The translations under genes and the position numbers were made by a program. The notes beneath the pieces are model-generated. The model did not search any database and was not told the origin of the DNA. It saw nothing but the letters and a program-made list of their open reading frames with translations. Of a DNA stretch of 64,000 bases, positions 54,165-63,011 are shown in pieces. The stretch comes from Seonamhaeicola algicola. GTDB lineage: Bacteria > Bacteroidota > Bacteroidia > Flavobacteriales > Flavobacteriaceae. The first letter of the stretch is position 1; the number at the start of each line of letters is the position of its first letter. The stretch lies in NCBI RefSeq assembly GCF_007997385.1, contig NZ_VOSC01000012.1:434001-498000 (forward strand), read 5' to 3'.

Positions 54165-54344
54165 GTTAATGTTTGTTAAATATTCAAACCTAAAATAGCT
54201 ATTGTTTTTGTTATAACATGCTGTTCTGTATTGGTTTAAATGTGTTTCTAAAAGTAATGTTAAAATCAAAGTTGCTTAAAATCACAATCTGAAACTATAC
54301 CAATATCGTATATATAAACAGTAACCAAAAACAAAAACAGCATA

Positions 54345-54815
54345 ATGAAAAAATTAATTTTACTATGTCTTTCAATAACAGTTCTTTCCTGCGGAACTTC
54401 AAAAACAGTAAGAACTTCAAAAAAAGTAATTAAAGGAAATTGGGTGTTAAATAATATAGATTACAGTGAAGCAGGTACCTATAATGTAACACTTTTAAAT
54501 GATGCAGATAAAGCCTGTTTTGAAGGTAGTACATGGCAATTTGTACCAAATAATAACACTGGTATATATTCAATTAACGGTTTAAGTTGTGCATCTGGAG
54601 AGCGGTATTTCATGTTTACAATAGACGAAGTAAATGCAGAAACTGGTTTGTATGATTTTCTTTTAAAACCTACTTCTGAAAAGTATAAATCTGAAACCAA
54701 TACAGGTTTTAGGTTGAGTTTAACGGCTTTGTCTGATTCCATGATGCAGTGGCAACAAACGGTTAATGTAAAAGGTAAGCCGTTTACAATTTCAATGAAT
54801 TTTACTAAACAATAA
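54345..54815 (+). CDS. lipocalin-like lipoprotein
   Basis: 156-aa lipoprotein, signal peptide ending at TVLSCGTSK (Cys16). The mature part begins with the lipocalin-like IKGNWVLNNIDYSEAGTYNV and continues as short beta strands (EGSTWQFVPNNNTGIYSI; MMQWQQTVNVKGKPF), as in small Bacteroidota lipocalin-like proteins. The ligand is unknown. It lies 12 bp upstream of an OmpA-type gene and is surely co-transcribed; the pair may form part of an outer-membrane/peptidoglycan tether. Confidence 0.82.
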   Translation: MKKLILLCLSITVLSCGTSKTVRTSKKVIKGNWVLNNIDYSEAGTYNVTLLNDADKACFEGSTWQFVPNNNTGIYSINGLSCASGERYFMFTIDEVNAETGLYDFLLKPTSEKYKSETNTGFRLSLTALSDSMMQWQQTVNVKGKPFTISMNFTKQ

Positions 54816-54827
54816 AAACTAAAAATT

Positions 54828-55523
54828 ATGATTAAGAAAATATCAATACTTCTGTTTACAGTGGTGTTAACCTTTGGTTTAACAAACTGTAAATCGGTTC
54901 AAAATGCAAATAATAAACAAAAAGGTGCTGTAATTGGTGCTACTGGTGGTGCCATTTTAGGAGCTATAATAGGCAATAATGTTGGTAAAGGCGGTAATGG
55001 CGAGTTAGGTGCCGTTATTGGTGGAGTAATTGGCGGTGGAGCAGGTGTGCTTATTGGTAATAAAATGGATAAGCAAGCTCAAAAAATTGAAGAGGAAATA
55101 CCAGGTGCTGAAGTTGAGCGTGTAGATAACGGTATTGTTGTAACTTTTGATGAATCAAGTGGTGTTTATTTTGATACTAATAAGTATAATATCAACGCAG
55201 CATCTCAAGCTACTTTAAATAAGTTAATAGGTGTTTTTAAAGAATATCCTGATACAAATATTTTAGTAGTTGGGCACACTGATAGCCAAGGTGCTGAAGA
55301 TTATAACATGACACTTTCAAAAAACAGAGCATACGCAGTAACAAATTATTTAGCTGGAAATGGTATTAGCAACGGGCGTTTAACAACCAATTGGTTTGGA
55401 GAAACACAGCCAATGCATGATAACAGTACTGCCGAAGGTAGAGCAAAAAACCGTAGGGTTAACGTAGCTATTTTACCAAATGAAAAAATGATTAAAGAAG
55501 CAGAAAATCAGGTTAAAGGGTGA
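54828..55523 (+). CDS. OmpA family lipoprotein with glycine zipper
   Basis: 231-aa envelope protein. Lipobox Cys near residue 21 (GLTNCKS), then a Gly-zipper segment (GAVIGATGGAILGAIIGNNV; AVIGGVIGGGAGVLIGNKMD) that packs in membranes. The C-terminal OmpA-like peptidoglycan-binding domain (about 110-225) has GVYFDTNKYNINAASQATLN, VVGHTDSQGAEDYNMTLSKN and AEGRAKNRRVNVAI with the diaminopimelate-binding Asp and Arg. Second gene of the lipocalin operon, ending at a terminator. Confidence 0.92.
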   Translation: MIKKISILLFTVVLTFGLTNCKSVQNANNKQKGAVIGATGGAILGAIIGNNVGKGGNGELGAVIGGVIGGGAGVLIGNKMDKQAQKIEEEIPGAEVERVDNGIVVTFDESSGVYFDTNKYNINAASQATLNKLIGVFKEYPDTNILVVGHTDSQGAEDYNMTLSKNRAYAVTNYLAGNGISNGRLTTNWFGETQPMHDNSTAEGRAKNRRVNVAILPNEKMIKEAENQVKG

Positions 55524-55545
55524 TAGATTTAATTGATTTATTATG

Positions 55546-55577
55546 AAAAAAGAGGTGTTTAAGCACCTCTTTTTTTT
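55546..55577 (+). terminator. terminator of the lipocalin-OmpA operon
   Basis: AAAAGAGGTG / CACCTCTTTTTTTT hairpin, 22 bp after the stop. Confidence 0.78.
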
Positions 55578-55629
55578 GATTAAAGATAATTTTAACAATT
55601 AATCTTATTTAGATTTATTAAAAATAGAA

Positions 55630-55637
55630 TATCTTTG
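55630..55637 (+). promoter_or_regulatory. minus-7 promoter box of the 58-aa Cys-rich protein
   Basis: TATCTTTG matches TAnnTTTG, 29 bp upstream of the TTG start. Confidence 0.6.
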
Positions 55638-55666
55638 CAACGGTTTGTATTTTAACAATATAAGTT

Positions 55667-55843
55667 TTGGGTAAAAATAAATTAGACAAGAAGCAACAAA
55701 AAAAAGCACTTAAAAGTTTGCATGAGGCTGGTATTATTAATGCCAAAAAAGTGAAAAGTAAATGTTGTGAAAAATATAAAAAAAGTGAGAAAAAGCGTTG
55801 TGGCAAATGCCCTTGTTTTGATTTGCTTAAAAAAGTAGCTTAA
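55667..55843 (+). CDS. small Cys-rich protein, 58 aa, TTG start
   Basis: Highly basic 58-residue protein with GKNKLDKKQQKKALKSLHEA and the Cys cluster SKCCEKYKKSEKKRCGKC, then PCFDLLKKVA. An in-frame stop at 55661 leaves TTG 55667 as the only plausible start. Five Cys in the pattern CC-x10-C-x2-C-x-C suggest metal binding or a zinc-ribbon-like fold; the Lys content suggests nucleic-acid contact. Similar short CCEKYKKSEKKRC-type proteins are, from memory, found in other flavobacteria. A good promoter box and terminator-bounded position support it being real. Confidence 0.7.
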   Translation: MGKNKLDKKQQKKALKSLHEAGIINAKKVKSKCCEKYKKSEKKRCGKCPCFDLLKKVA

Positions 55844-55922
55844 AAAATTATAGAGTACTTCGTTTTCTGCTAACTGTTTTTAATCATACAGTTTTTTATT
55901 TTCTATTATAAGAAAATGAAAC

Positions 55923-56543
55923 TTAACTATACTTAGATTTAAAATATTGAACCATACCTCTAATAAATATAAAAGGTAAAATTATAAGTACTGAACCCAA
56001 TAAATTTGTTGGTGTAAATGTTTCAGGAAAATTACGAACCACAAACAACATAATAATTACGCCTAAAATAATGGAAGCATGTAGAACTAACATGTTTGGT
56101 GTAAAAACTCCAAAACTTATTTTTAAAGGTTGTTGTGTGCGGTGAAGTATAATACGCTCTACAAGAAGAAATAAAAGATTAATATTAAAAAACCAATTTC
56201 TGAAAAATAATATTTTCATGTTAGTGAAAATAAGTACATCGTTATTCCAGTTAGCCATAAACGCAAAGAAAACTACAATAAAAACAAAATAAACACCCAT
56301 TTGAAATAATGAACTTATAATAGACGTTTTGCTACTTACAATTACAGCGTTTTTGTTTCTTTTATAAAGTAATCTATCGATTATTAATCTAATAAGTTCA
56401 TTCCACCAAAAAAAGAAAATAACATAAAACACAGTGGTTTGTCCGTTTCCAATAGATAAAGCAGTAAGTAGCATAAACACTAAAAAATCCCATTGTGCAT
56501 AATGTTTTAACGGCTTATCTATAAGAGAAAAAAAGCTATTCAT
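55923..56543 (-). CDS. multi-pass membrane protein, unknown function
   Basis: 206-aa integral membrane protein with about six hydrophobic segments (WDFLVFMLLTALSIG, VFYVIFFFWWNELIRLII, MGVYFVFIVVFFAFMANW, ASIILGVIIMLFVV). It resembles the DUF6498 type and, in its MGxYFVxI helix, the protein at 25879-26562. It is last in the operon running from the MORN gene, 58 bp after the preceding gene. Confidence 0.6.
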   Translation of the reverse strand: MNSFFSLIDKPLKHYAQWDFLVFMLLTALSIGNGQTTVFYVIFFFWWNELIRLIIDRLLYKRNKNAVIVSSKTSIISSLFQMGVYFVFIVVFFAFMANWNNDVLIFTNMKILFFRNWFFNINLLFLLVERIILHRTQQPLKISFGVFTPNMLVLHASIILGVIIMLFVVRNFPETFTPTNLLGSVLIILPFIFIRGMVQYFKSKYS

Positions 56544-56601
56544 AAGGTTAATATTTTCTGTTGGTAAAATTTAGAATGTTGTTTTTTGTACTGTGTTCAA
56601 T

Positions 56602-57603
56602 CTATATATGTTCATCAAAACTTACGTCATACATAATATTTATAATAGATGCTTTATGTAAATTTATATATTGAGAGGCTTGTATTTTATTATAAACAAG
56701 TGCAGTAACATTAATAATGCCGTTGTTAGTTTTAATTTTAAAACCAGTAGAATGTTTGTTTGAGGTTGTTTTTAATTTATCTATTACCTGCACTTTACTA
56801 ATTGTTTTTAAACATCCATTCCGTTTAAATTTAGTATATTGATTTAGCTGAATGAGTGCCGTAATGGCATAATATATAAACGCAATTATTAATGGAATTA
56901 GAAACAAAATAAAACCCGTCCAAAGCACAAAAAGTAACATGGCACTTAGCAGAAAATAGATTGTATTTTTTCTAATTTTTTTGAAAACTAACTTTTTTAC
57001 TAATTCAATTTCTTGTTGGCGCATAGGTTTGGTAATACTTTTACTTTTAAAAGGAATAACATGCAATGAATTGGTAATGTTATTAGCCGAATTTAGATGT
57101 TTTTCTAAAACAGTAAACGCTAAAACCTCTTTGCTTTTAGGGCTAGATTCTAAATATACTTTATCATTTACGCTTACTTTTGCATATTCTGAATATGGTA
57201 CACTATGTTCGTTGTTATCAATACTTATATAGTAATATGTTCTGTTAGACTTGTGTCTTGTATTTGTTCCTAATCCTGTATTATAACTTCTTGATTTAGT
57301 GGTGTGTTTATCTATACGTTTATCGCTAATGATACCTGTGTAACAGTGCTTAACACCTCGTTTTAAATCGATGTAGGTATTCCAAAATATATAAGAAAAA
57401 ATACCAGCAAAGAATAACAGGAACATAGAAAACATTACAATAGGAATTGTGCTAAAGTTATCTGGTTTTATAACAAAGGCATATATAAAATAAAATATAG
57501 CGCTTGCTACAAGTAAAAATAAAATAGCAAATAGGTACTGCTTTTTAAGTTTGTTTCTGTCTTGAGAGGATAGTGGCTTTATTTCAAAATTGCTAGCTGT
57601 CAT
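56602..57603 (-). CDS. membrane protein with beta-rich domain, unknown
   Basis: 333-aa protein with two N-terminal transmembrane helices (about 25-45 and 55-75) and a soluble domain at about 80-170 (KHCYTGIISDKRIDKHTTKS; TYYYISIDNNEHSVPYSEYA). A second hydrophobic hairpin lies at about 215-245, with another beta-rich domain (KTISKVQVIDKLKTTSNKHS). The two similar halves (hairpin plus beta domain) recall DUF3592-type membrane proteins and suggest an internal duplication. It follows the YD-like protein gene after 10 bp. Confidence 0.6.
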   Translation of the reverse strand: MTASNFEIKPLSSQDRNKLKKQYLFAILFLLVASAIFYFIYAFVIKPDNFSTIPIVMFSMFLLFFAGIFSYIFWNTYIDLKRGVKHCYTGIISDKRIDKHTTKSRSYNTGLGTNTRHKSNRTYYYISIDNNEHSVPYSEYAKVSVNDKVYLESSPKSKEVLAFTVLEKHLNSANNITNSLHVIPFKSKSITKPMRQQEIELVKKLVFKKIRKNTIYFLLSAMLLFVLWTGFILFLIPLIIAFIYYAITALIQLNQYTKFKRNGCLKTISKVQVIDKLKTTSNKHSTGFKIKTNNGIINVTALVYNKIQASQYINLHKASIINIMYDVSFDEHI

Positions 57604-57613
57604 TTAATAAATG

Positions 57614-58630
57614 TTATGGAATATTTATAAACTTAATATCTTCGTTAAATTCAGAAAATGCTTTACTATCAAAAGCTGTACTACCTACAACATTATTGTT
57701 TTTAAAGGTTGTTTTGTAAAAACTAATACTTGTAATGGTTTTTGTTTTTATGTTTACTAGTGCTTCTGCATACTTTATATTATTACCCGAAGCATCTTTT
57801 TTATACTTGTGAATTTTTATTTCAAAAGGGACTGCTTTGTCTAAATTTTTATTGTAAAACTGCCAAGTTTGGTTACAATGCTTTTGTAGATTGAACGGAA
57901 GGTTATCTTTAGGCGCTTCTTTGTTAAATCGTTGAATGCCTCTATCTAGTCTGCTTTTAATACGCTCGTCGTCCATAAGTTCAAAACCAATGTATACGTT
58001 TTCATTATAGATATGTGCTTTATAATGGTTTTTTGGCGCTGTATAAGAGAAAATTTCTTTATCTTCTAAATAAAAGTGATTGGAAATAACATTTGTTTTA
58101 TCAGTTCCTTTCTTAGAGTATACTTTTTTAAATAAATGCCCTTTTTGGCTATAGTGATATGTAGTTATACTCTCATTGGTACTACTGCTAACTTTGTGAA
58201 GTAAATTATTTTTATACTCAAATTTCACAGTATTCGTATTTCCGTTATTTAAACGAATTTGCTCATTGATTAAGTTGCCATTGTCATCATAAGTGTAGTA
58301 ATGCTTTTTATTTAGAGTAGAATTAGTATGCTTACAAGTTCTTTTGTGTAATTTTCCCTTTTTATAAATGTTTTTTTCTTTTTCCCAAGACTTGTTTTGT
58401 TTATTTCGGTGCTCATAGCTTTCAATATTACCTTCATTGTTAAAGCTGTAGCTACTAATTTCTAACGCCACTGCACTGTCATTATCAATATTGTAGGTTG
58501 TAATTTCTACTTGTTTGGTGTTTGGTTCAAATCCGTAATCTTTTGCATTTATATTTGTTACAGATTGTGCAATTGTATTTAAACTAAGTAGTAATAGGCT
58601 AGTTAAAAGTATTTTAATTTTTAGGTACAT
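57614..58630 (-). CDS. secreted protein with YD-like repeats, unknown
   Basis: 338-aa secreted protein: signal peptide to about residue 22 (IKILLTSLLLLSLNTIAQ), then short YD/RHS-like repeats (SYSFNNEGNIESYEHRNKQN; HYYTYDDNGNLINEQIRLNN; KFEYKNNLLHKVSSSTN; TTYHYSQKGHLFKKVYSK). The C-terminal 120 residues are a separate domain with Cys in NLQKHCNQTWQFYNKN. It overlaps the end of the MORN gene by 17 bp, so it is translationally linked. The function is unknown. Confidence 0.62.
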   Translation of the reverse strand: MYLKIKILLTSLLLLSLNTIAQSVTNINAKDYGFEPNTKQVEITTYNIDNDSAVALEISSYSFNNEGNIESYEHRNKQNKSWEKEKNIYKKGKLHKRTCKHTNSTLNKKHYYTYDDNGNLINEQIRLNNGNTNTVKFEYKNNLLHKVSSSTNESITTYHYSQKGHLFKKVYSKKGTDKTNVISNHFYLEDKEIFSYTAPKNHYKAHIYNENVYIGFELMDDERIKSRLDRGIQRFNKEAPKDNLPFNLQKHCNQTWQFYNKNLDKAVPFEIKIHKYKKDASGNNIKYAEALVNIKTKTITSISFYKTTFKNNNVVGSTAFDSKAFSEFNEDIKFINIP

Positions 58631-61052
58631 ATTGTTCTTTTAATTTATATTGACTAGAAAACCGCTTAGATTCTTCTCGCATGAAAGTTCGTTCTTCATT
58701 ACTTAATTCGGTTAAAATTTTGCCTGTATTGGCATTTGCATAAGGGTTTGGTAAGTATAATAAATATCTATGAGCGACTACTTTATCTAATTGAAATAGG
58801 TGTTTAATAAATAATGCATGTAGTTTATTTAACTTATCAATGCTCATTGTTTGTGTAAAATTATTATGTTGTTTAACTACAATTTTCTTAAACTCAGAAT
58901 TACTTTTGTAGTATAATTTTATTAATAAATTTGCTGAGTTTAGCATAGCTTTTTCTGCTTGTTTTGAGGCAGTACTGTTATTTGTTGTAGTGGCTGCGGA
59001 TGTATGGCTATTGGCATAATCTACAACCAATTTCCCGCTTTTAAACTCACCATAGCTTTTAGTGTTTGTTTTTTTATCTAGTTTTACACCAAGACCTGTA
59101 ATAAATCCATTGTGTGCAAAAGCACCTTTATAAACATAGGTATCTGTAAAAAATTGGCCTGTGTAATTTATTTTACCACTTTCGTCCCAATCACCCATAT
59201 AACTATTGCCGTTAGTCCACATATAAGTACCAGCTTTGTATGGCTTACCGTTTTTAAATAATCCCTCATAAACATCACCTTGATTGTAGGTGATAGACCC
59301 ATAGCCATTGGTACAATTACCGAGACAATTTCCACTAGACTTGCCGTTAGAAAAGTCGGTTAAAAGATTGGTTACCAATTTCCCTTCGTTATAGATACCA
59401 GCTTCAACTGTTTCTCCATTTTTTACAAAATATCCGTAACCGTGTTGCTTTGTATCTTTCCAATGGCCATAATACAGTAAGTTTTTCTGTTTCCAGTGAT
59501 AAATGCCATAACCATCGAGTTGACCGACAAGGTAATTACCATTATAAGTGTCGCCATTAGCGTAAATAAACTCTCCGTAACCGTCAAGTTTCCCATTCTT
59601 AAAAAAACCTTCTACTTTAGCACCGCTTTCATAAATATATGTTCCGTAGCCGTCTGCACAATTTCCTGTAATACAAGAAGCGGTTGATGATTTGTTTTGT
59701 GATGTAGTTGAATTTGTATTTGATGTGCTTGAAACTTTATCAACTGTAGCATTAAAATAACGGCCTTTACTAAATTGTTGTGGCTTAGAATTGCTATAGT
59801 TGCTTAAAACATAAGTAGGTTTCCCGTTTGTAGTAATCACAAAATCTACTGAGCCATCAATATAACCTGCTACTCCATAACCTTTAATTTCTTCTCCTTT
59901 AACATAAAGATTTACTCCTTTTTTTGTTGTGTTTGGTATGTACCACACTTCGCTATCTTTTGTATTCATAGAAATAGCATGATAGGCTTTAGTTTCGTTA
60001 GTATCTTTTCCCAAAGCGTTTGGAACAAAATAAACATCGCCACTTTTTGTGTCTCTGACTATGATGTTTTTATATTTAGCTTCGTACTTCCATTCTCTAT
60101 TTGCAAACATTGTTGACGTTCCTTGCTCTATTAGCAATACAGTTTTACCATCACTAATAAGTATGTTTTCTCCCTCTATTAAAGGCTTAAACGGAATGTT
60201 TTGGTTAAGAGCAATTGACTCGTTAAAAGCATTTTTTGCTACGTAATATTTAGAAGTAAGCGGATTATAGAATATATAATCGTTATTGAATTTATTCCAC
60301 AAATTTGTAAAGTCTAATTTACCATTAATATACAAATGAGGTATAGCTACTCCACCTTTTAAATTTAAATCTCCAGTGGTTTTTTTAAGTACTGCATTTT
60401 TATTAAACTCTTTATATTCACTATGGTAAATAATGCTAGATAAATCTTGATTTATTAAATTTCCTGCTGCATCTGTTTCCATGCTTTCAATCAAGTTGCC
60501 TTTTTCATCGTACTTATATTTAAAGAAAGTTTTTTTACGCTCTTTGCCTTTCTTTCTTGCTGTTAATACACCCTTGTTATAGTATTCTATTTGGGTAGTT
60601 GGTGCTTTATCTTTTGCTTTATGTGTCATAGTTACTATAATAATATCGCCTTGTTTTGTATAGCTGTATTCCACAATTTCCCAATTATAGTTTGCTTTTA
60701 TTATTCTGTTTTGGTTGTCATATTTATAAATTATTCCATCATCATATATTAGATTACCAGAAGCATCGTATTTATATTCTTTAATAGTTTCGTTAGGGTA
60801 GGTTATAGAAATAGGTCTATTCAACTGGTCGTAAGAAATATGCTTTCTTTTTTCTAAATCAAGCCTTTTTCCATTAGTGTCATAAAATGTCAAATTATGT
60901 TGAAAAACATCGCCTTTAAGCTGTGTTTTCTCTAAATTAACTCCTAATGGTAAAGGGTTTTTAGGTGCATTTACAAAATCTACTTTTTGAGAATAAGCAT
61001 TGAATGCTAAGAATAATGTAATTAAGAAACTTAAAGCTTTCAGTGTTTTCAT
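58614..61052 (-). CDS. secreted MORN-repeat protein with YD-like N-terminus
   Basis: 812-aa secreted protein. Signal peptide to about residue 21 (LSFLITLFLAFNAYSQ). Residues about 70-200 hold YD-like repeats (YDQLNRPISITYPNETIKEY; YKYDASGNLIYDDGIIYKYD). A middle beta-rich region follows, then MORN repeats from about 490 to 680 (GYGTYIYESGAKVEGFFKNG; GYGEFIYANGDTYNGNYLVG; GYGIYHWKQKNLLYYGHW), then a helical C-terminus. Paired Cys in CITGNCADGYG and CLGNCTNGYG precede the MORN blocks. I start at ATG 61052; a promoter box 24 bp upstream marks it as first in its operon. Confidence 0.75.
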   Translation of the reverse strand: MKTLKALSFLITLFLAFNAYSQKVDFVNAPKNPLPLGVNLEKTQLKGDVFQHNLTFYDTNGKRLDLEKRKHISYDQLNRPISITYPNETIKEYKYDASGNLIYDDGIIYKYDNQNRIIKANYNWEIVEYSYTKQGDIIIVTMTHKAKDKAPTTQIEYYNKGVLTARKKGKERKKTFFKYKYDEKGNLIESMETDAAGNLINQDLSSIIYHSEYKEFNKNAVLKKTTGDLNLKGGVAIPHLYINGKLDFTNLWNKFNNDYIFYNPLTSKYYVAKNAFNESIALNQNIPFKPLIEGENILISDGKTVLLIEQGTSTMFANREWKYEAKYKNIIVRDTKSGDVYFVPNALGKDTNETKAYHAISMNTKDSEVWYIPNTTKKGVNLYVKGEEIKGYGVAGYIDGSVDFVITTNGKPTYVLSNYSNSKPQQFSKGRYFNATVDKVSSTSNTNSTTSQNKSSTASCITGNCADGYGTYIYESGAKVEGFFKNGKLDGYGEFIYANGDTYNGNYLVGQLDGYGIYHWKQKNLLYYGHWKDTKQHGYGYFVKNGETVEAGIYNEGKLVTNLLTDFSNGKSSGNCLGNCTNGYGSITYNQGDVYEGLFKNGKPYKAGTYMWTNGNSYMGDWDESGKINYTGQFFTDTYVYKGAFAHNGFITGLGVKLDKKTNTKSYGEFKSGKLVVDYANSHTSAATTTNNSTASKQAEKAMLNSANLLIKLYYKSNSEFKKIVVKQHNNFTQTMSIDKLNKLHALFIKHLFQLDKVVAHRYLLYLPNPYANANTGKILTELSNEERTFMREESKRFSSQYKLKEQYVPKN

Positions 61053-61076
61053 AAAAATATGAGTTGTTGAGGTTAA

Positions 61077-61084
61077 CAAAACTA
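61077..61084 (-). promoter_or_regulatory. minus-7 promoter box of the MORN operon
   Basis: TAGTTTTG on the minus strand matches TAnnTTTG, 24 bp before the ATG. Confidence 0.55.
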
Positions 61085-61158
61085 CTTTTTAATGAAGTGT
61101 GAAGAAATACGATAAACATCGTATATTTTTAATTTTATAGCTACATACTATATAAAAC

Positions 61159-61193
61159 AAAAAGCGCTTGATTTTTTAAATCAAGCGCTTTTA
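61159..61193 (-). terminator. terminator of the GH29 gene
   Basis: AAAAGCGCTTGATTT / AAATCAAGCGCTTTT hairpin, 22 bp beyond the stop. Confidence 0.8.
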
Positions 61194-61214
61194 TATCTAA
61201 AATTAGTGTTTAGT

Positions 61215-62744
61215 TTATTCTAACTCCATTTTAAAAACATTAGCTAATTCACTTAGTTCAACATCTTCTGGAATAACAAATGAATGTGAACGTTCCGTTC
61301 TTTCCCATGTAACTTCTTTTCCAGATTTTAACTCAACAACACGTTTTACAGGGGTTGCTGGCCCGTAGCCTATATTGTTAAGTTTACCTAAGTTAATTTT
61401 AGTACCGGCTTTAGGTTTACCAAGTAAGAAAACATAAAGGGATTTTTTATCTTTTGACGTAGTAAAACGTACATCGCTAGCTGTGTATTCTACTTTAGCA
61501 GATTGCCCGCCATGAGCACCATCTTCAGCTTTGGCATGTCCAAAACCATATATATGAAATGGTCTTGTGCCATAAACAGCTTCACCATAAGTTTCTAACC
61601 ATGAACCAACACCAGTTAAAAGATCACGTTGTTCTTTATTAATGGTACCATCGGCCATTGGTGATATGTTTAACAATACAACACCGTTTTTACTCCAAAC
61701 ATCAATCATATTTCTTAATAATAACTCTGGAGATTTGTATACTTGCCCATGTGTATAGCACCAGCTACCTTTATCGCTAACAGTAATATCGGTCATCCAA
61801 ACGGTTTCAGAAACATCTTTTTTACCACCTTGTTCAATATCTAAAACACTCATAGTTTTAGGTAAATCGTCATGCTTAGCAATTAATACAGGCTCTTGTC
61901 CTGTTTTTAAACCATTGTTTAAAAAATGTGCAGACATTTCTTGTATTTTATCTTCAGCTACATGGTTTAACCATACATCATACCATAACATGTCTGGTGA
62001 ATATTTATCAACCACTTCATTTACCTGATCTAACCAATATTGGTCAAATTCTTTTTGTGGCATGTTACCATAAAACATTTTAAGTTTTTCATCTTCAGAA
62101 GATGTTGGGTAATCTGGATGGTAAGCAAAATGGCTATTGTAAGTATCCCATTTAGTAGAGTCTCCATCATGGCGTTGTCTTAATCTAGCATGGTGAAAAG
62201 AGGTCATTGTTTTTAAACCACGCTTTTTTATTGCTGTTAAAATTTCACCAGTAATATCTTTTTTCGGTCCCATGTCGGCAGAGTTCCATGGGTTTATTTC
62301 ACTATCCCACATAGCAAAACCATCATGGTGTTGCGCTACCGGACCAGCAAATTTAGCACCAGCTGCTTTAAATAATTCGGCCCAATTTTCAGCATCAAAA
62401 TTTTCAGCTTTAAACATTGGTATAAAATCATGGTAACCAAACTCTTCTAATTTGCCATAATTTTTTTCATGGTATTCTTTATAGTCAGGGTACTCATTTA
62501 CTCTATATAACCTGTATGGGTACCATTCTGAGCCATAAGCAGGAACACTATATACACCCCAGTGAAAGTATATACCTAGTTTTGAATCATGAAACCATTC
62601 AGGGTCTGCAGTGTGTTTTGCTAAAGATTCCCAATTAGGCTCAAATTTATTTGAGTCACTCTCATTAGCCATGGCTATTTTTTCTTCTTGTTTACAAGAA
62701 ACCAATAGAACACCAACAGCTAAAATTTTTAAAAAATTTTTCAT
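61215..62744 (-). CDS. alpha-L-fucosidase, GH29
   Basis: 509-aa lipoprotein (lipobox Cys17, VGVLLVSCKQ) with a GH29 catalytic barrel: LGIYFHWGVYSVPAYGSEWY, AGPVAQHHDGFAMWDSEINP and the nucleophile segment PDMLWYDVWLNH with Asp256. VLLNISPMADGTINKEQ precedes a C-terminal beta-sandwich. It removes alpha-linked fucose from glycans; in a marine flavobacterium the likely source is algal fucose-containing polysaccharide, which is an inference. No SusC/SusD pair, sulfatase or other hydrolase is adjacent, so it is not in a visible polysaccharide utilisation locus. Confidence 0.93.
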   Translation of the reverse strand: MKNFLKILAVGVLLVSCKQEEKIAMANESDSNKFEPNWESLAKHTADPEWFHDSKLGIYFHWGVYSVPAYGSEWYPYRLYRVNEYPDYKEYHEKNYGKLEEFGYHDFIPMFKAENFDAENWAELFKAAGAKFAGPVAQHHDGFAMWDSEINPWNSADMGPKKDITGEILTAIKKRGLKTMTSFHHARLRQRHDGDSTKWDTYNSHFAYHPDYPTSSEDEKLKMFYGNMPQKEFDQYWLDQVNEVVDKYSPDMLWYDVWLNHVAEDKIQEMSAHFLNNGLKTGQEPVLIAKHDDLPKTMSVLDIEQGGKKDVSETVWMTDITVSDKGSWCYTHGQVYKSPELLLRNMIDVWSKNGVVLLNISPMADGTINKEQRDLLTGVGSWLETYGEAVYGTRPFHIYGFGHAKAEDGAHGGQSAKVEYTASDVRFTTSKDKKSLYVFLLGKPKAGTKINLGKLNNIGYGPATPVKRVVELKSGKEVTWERTERSHSFVIPEDVELSELANVFKMELE

Positions 62745-63011
62745 CTCTTAAGTTTATTTACATTTGGTTAGAATACATGGCAAATTAAATTAATATTAAA
62801 CGTTTTAAGAGTAACAATCGTTTTTAAAAGTAGAACTAATGGTTATTTTACTGAAGATTGATTAGATTTTACTGTTCATTAACGCTGTAAAACAATGCTG
62901 ATTATCAGTTAAAAGCAAAAATGTCTAGTTTTTAACTAGACATAAATGGCTTTAATAATGTAAAAAAAGAGTTTCTTTTCTAAATTGCGTGTGTTTCAAA
63001 AAGTCAAAAGC

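Noticed and set aside
55618-55806. Minus-strand 62-aa frame
   Set aside because: It is antisense to the Cys-rich plus-strand protein, which has a promoter box and protein-like composition.
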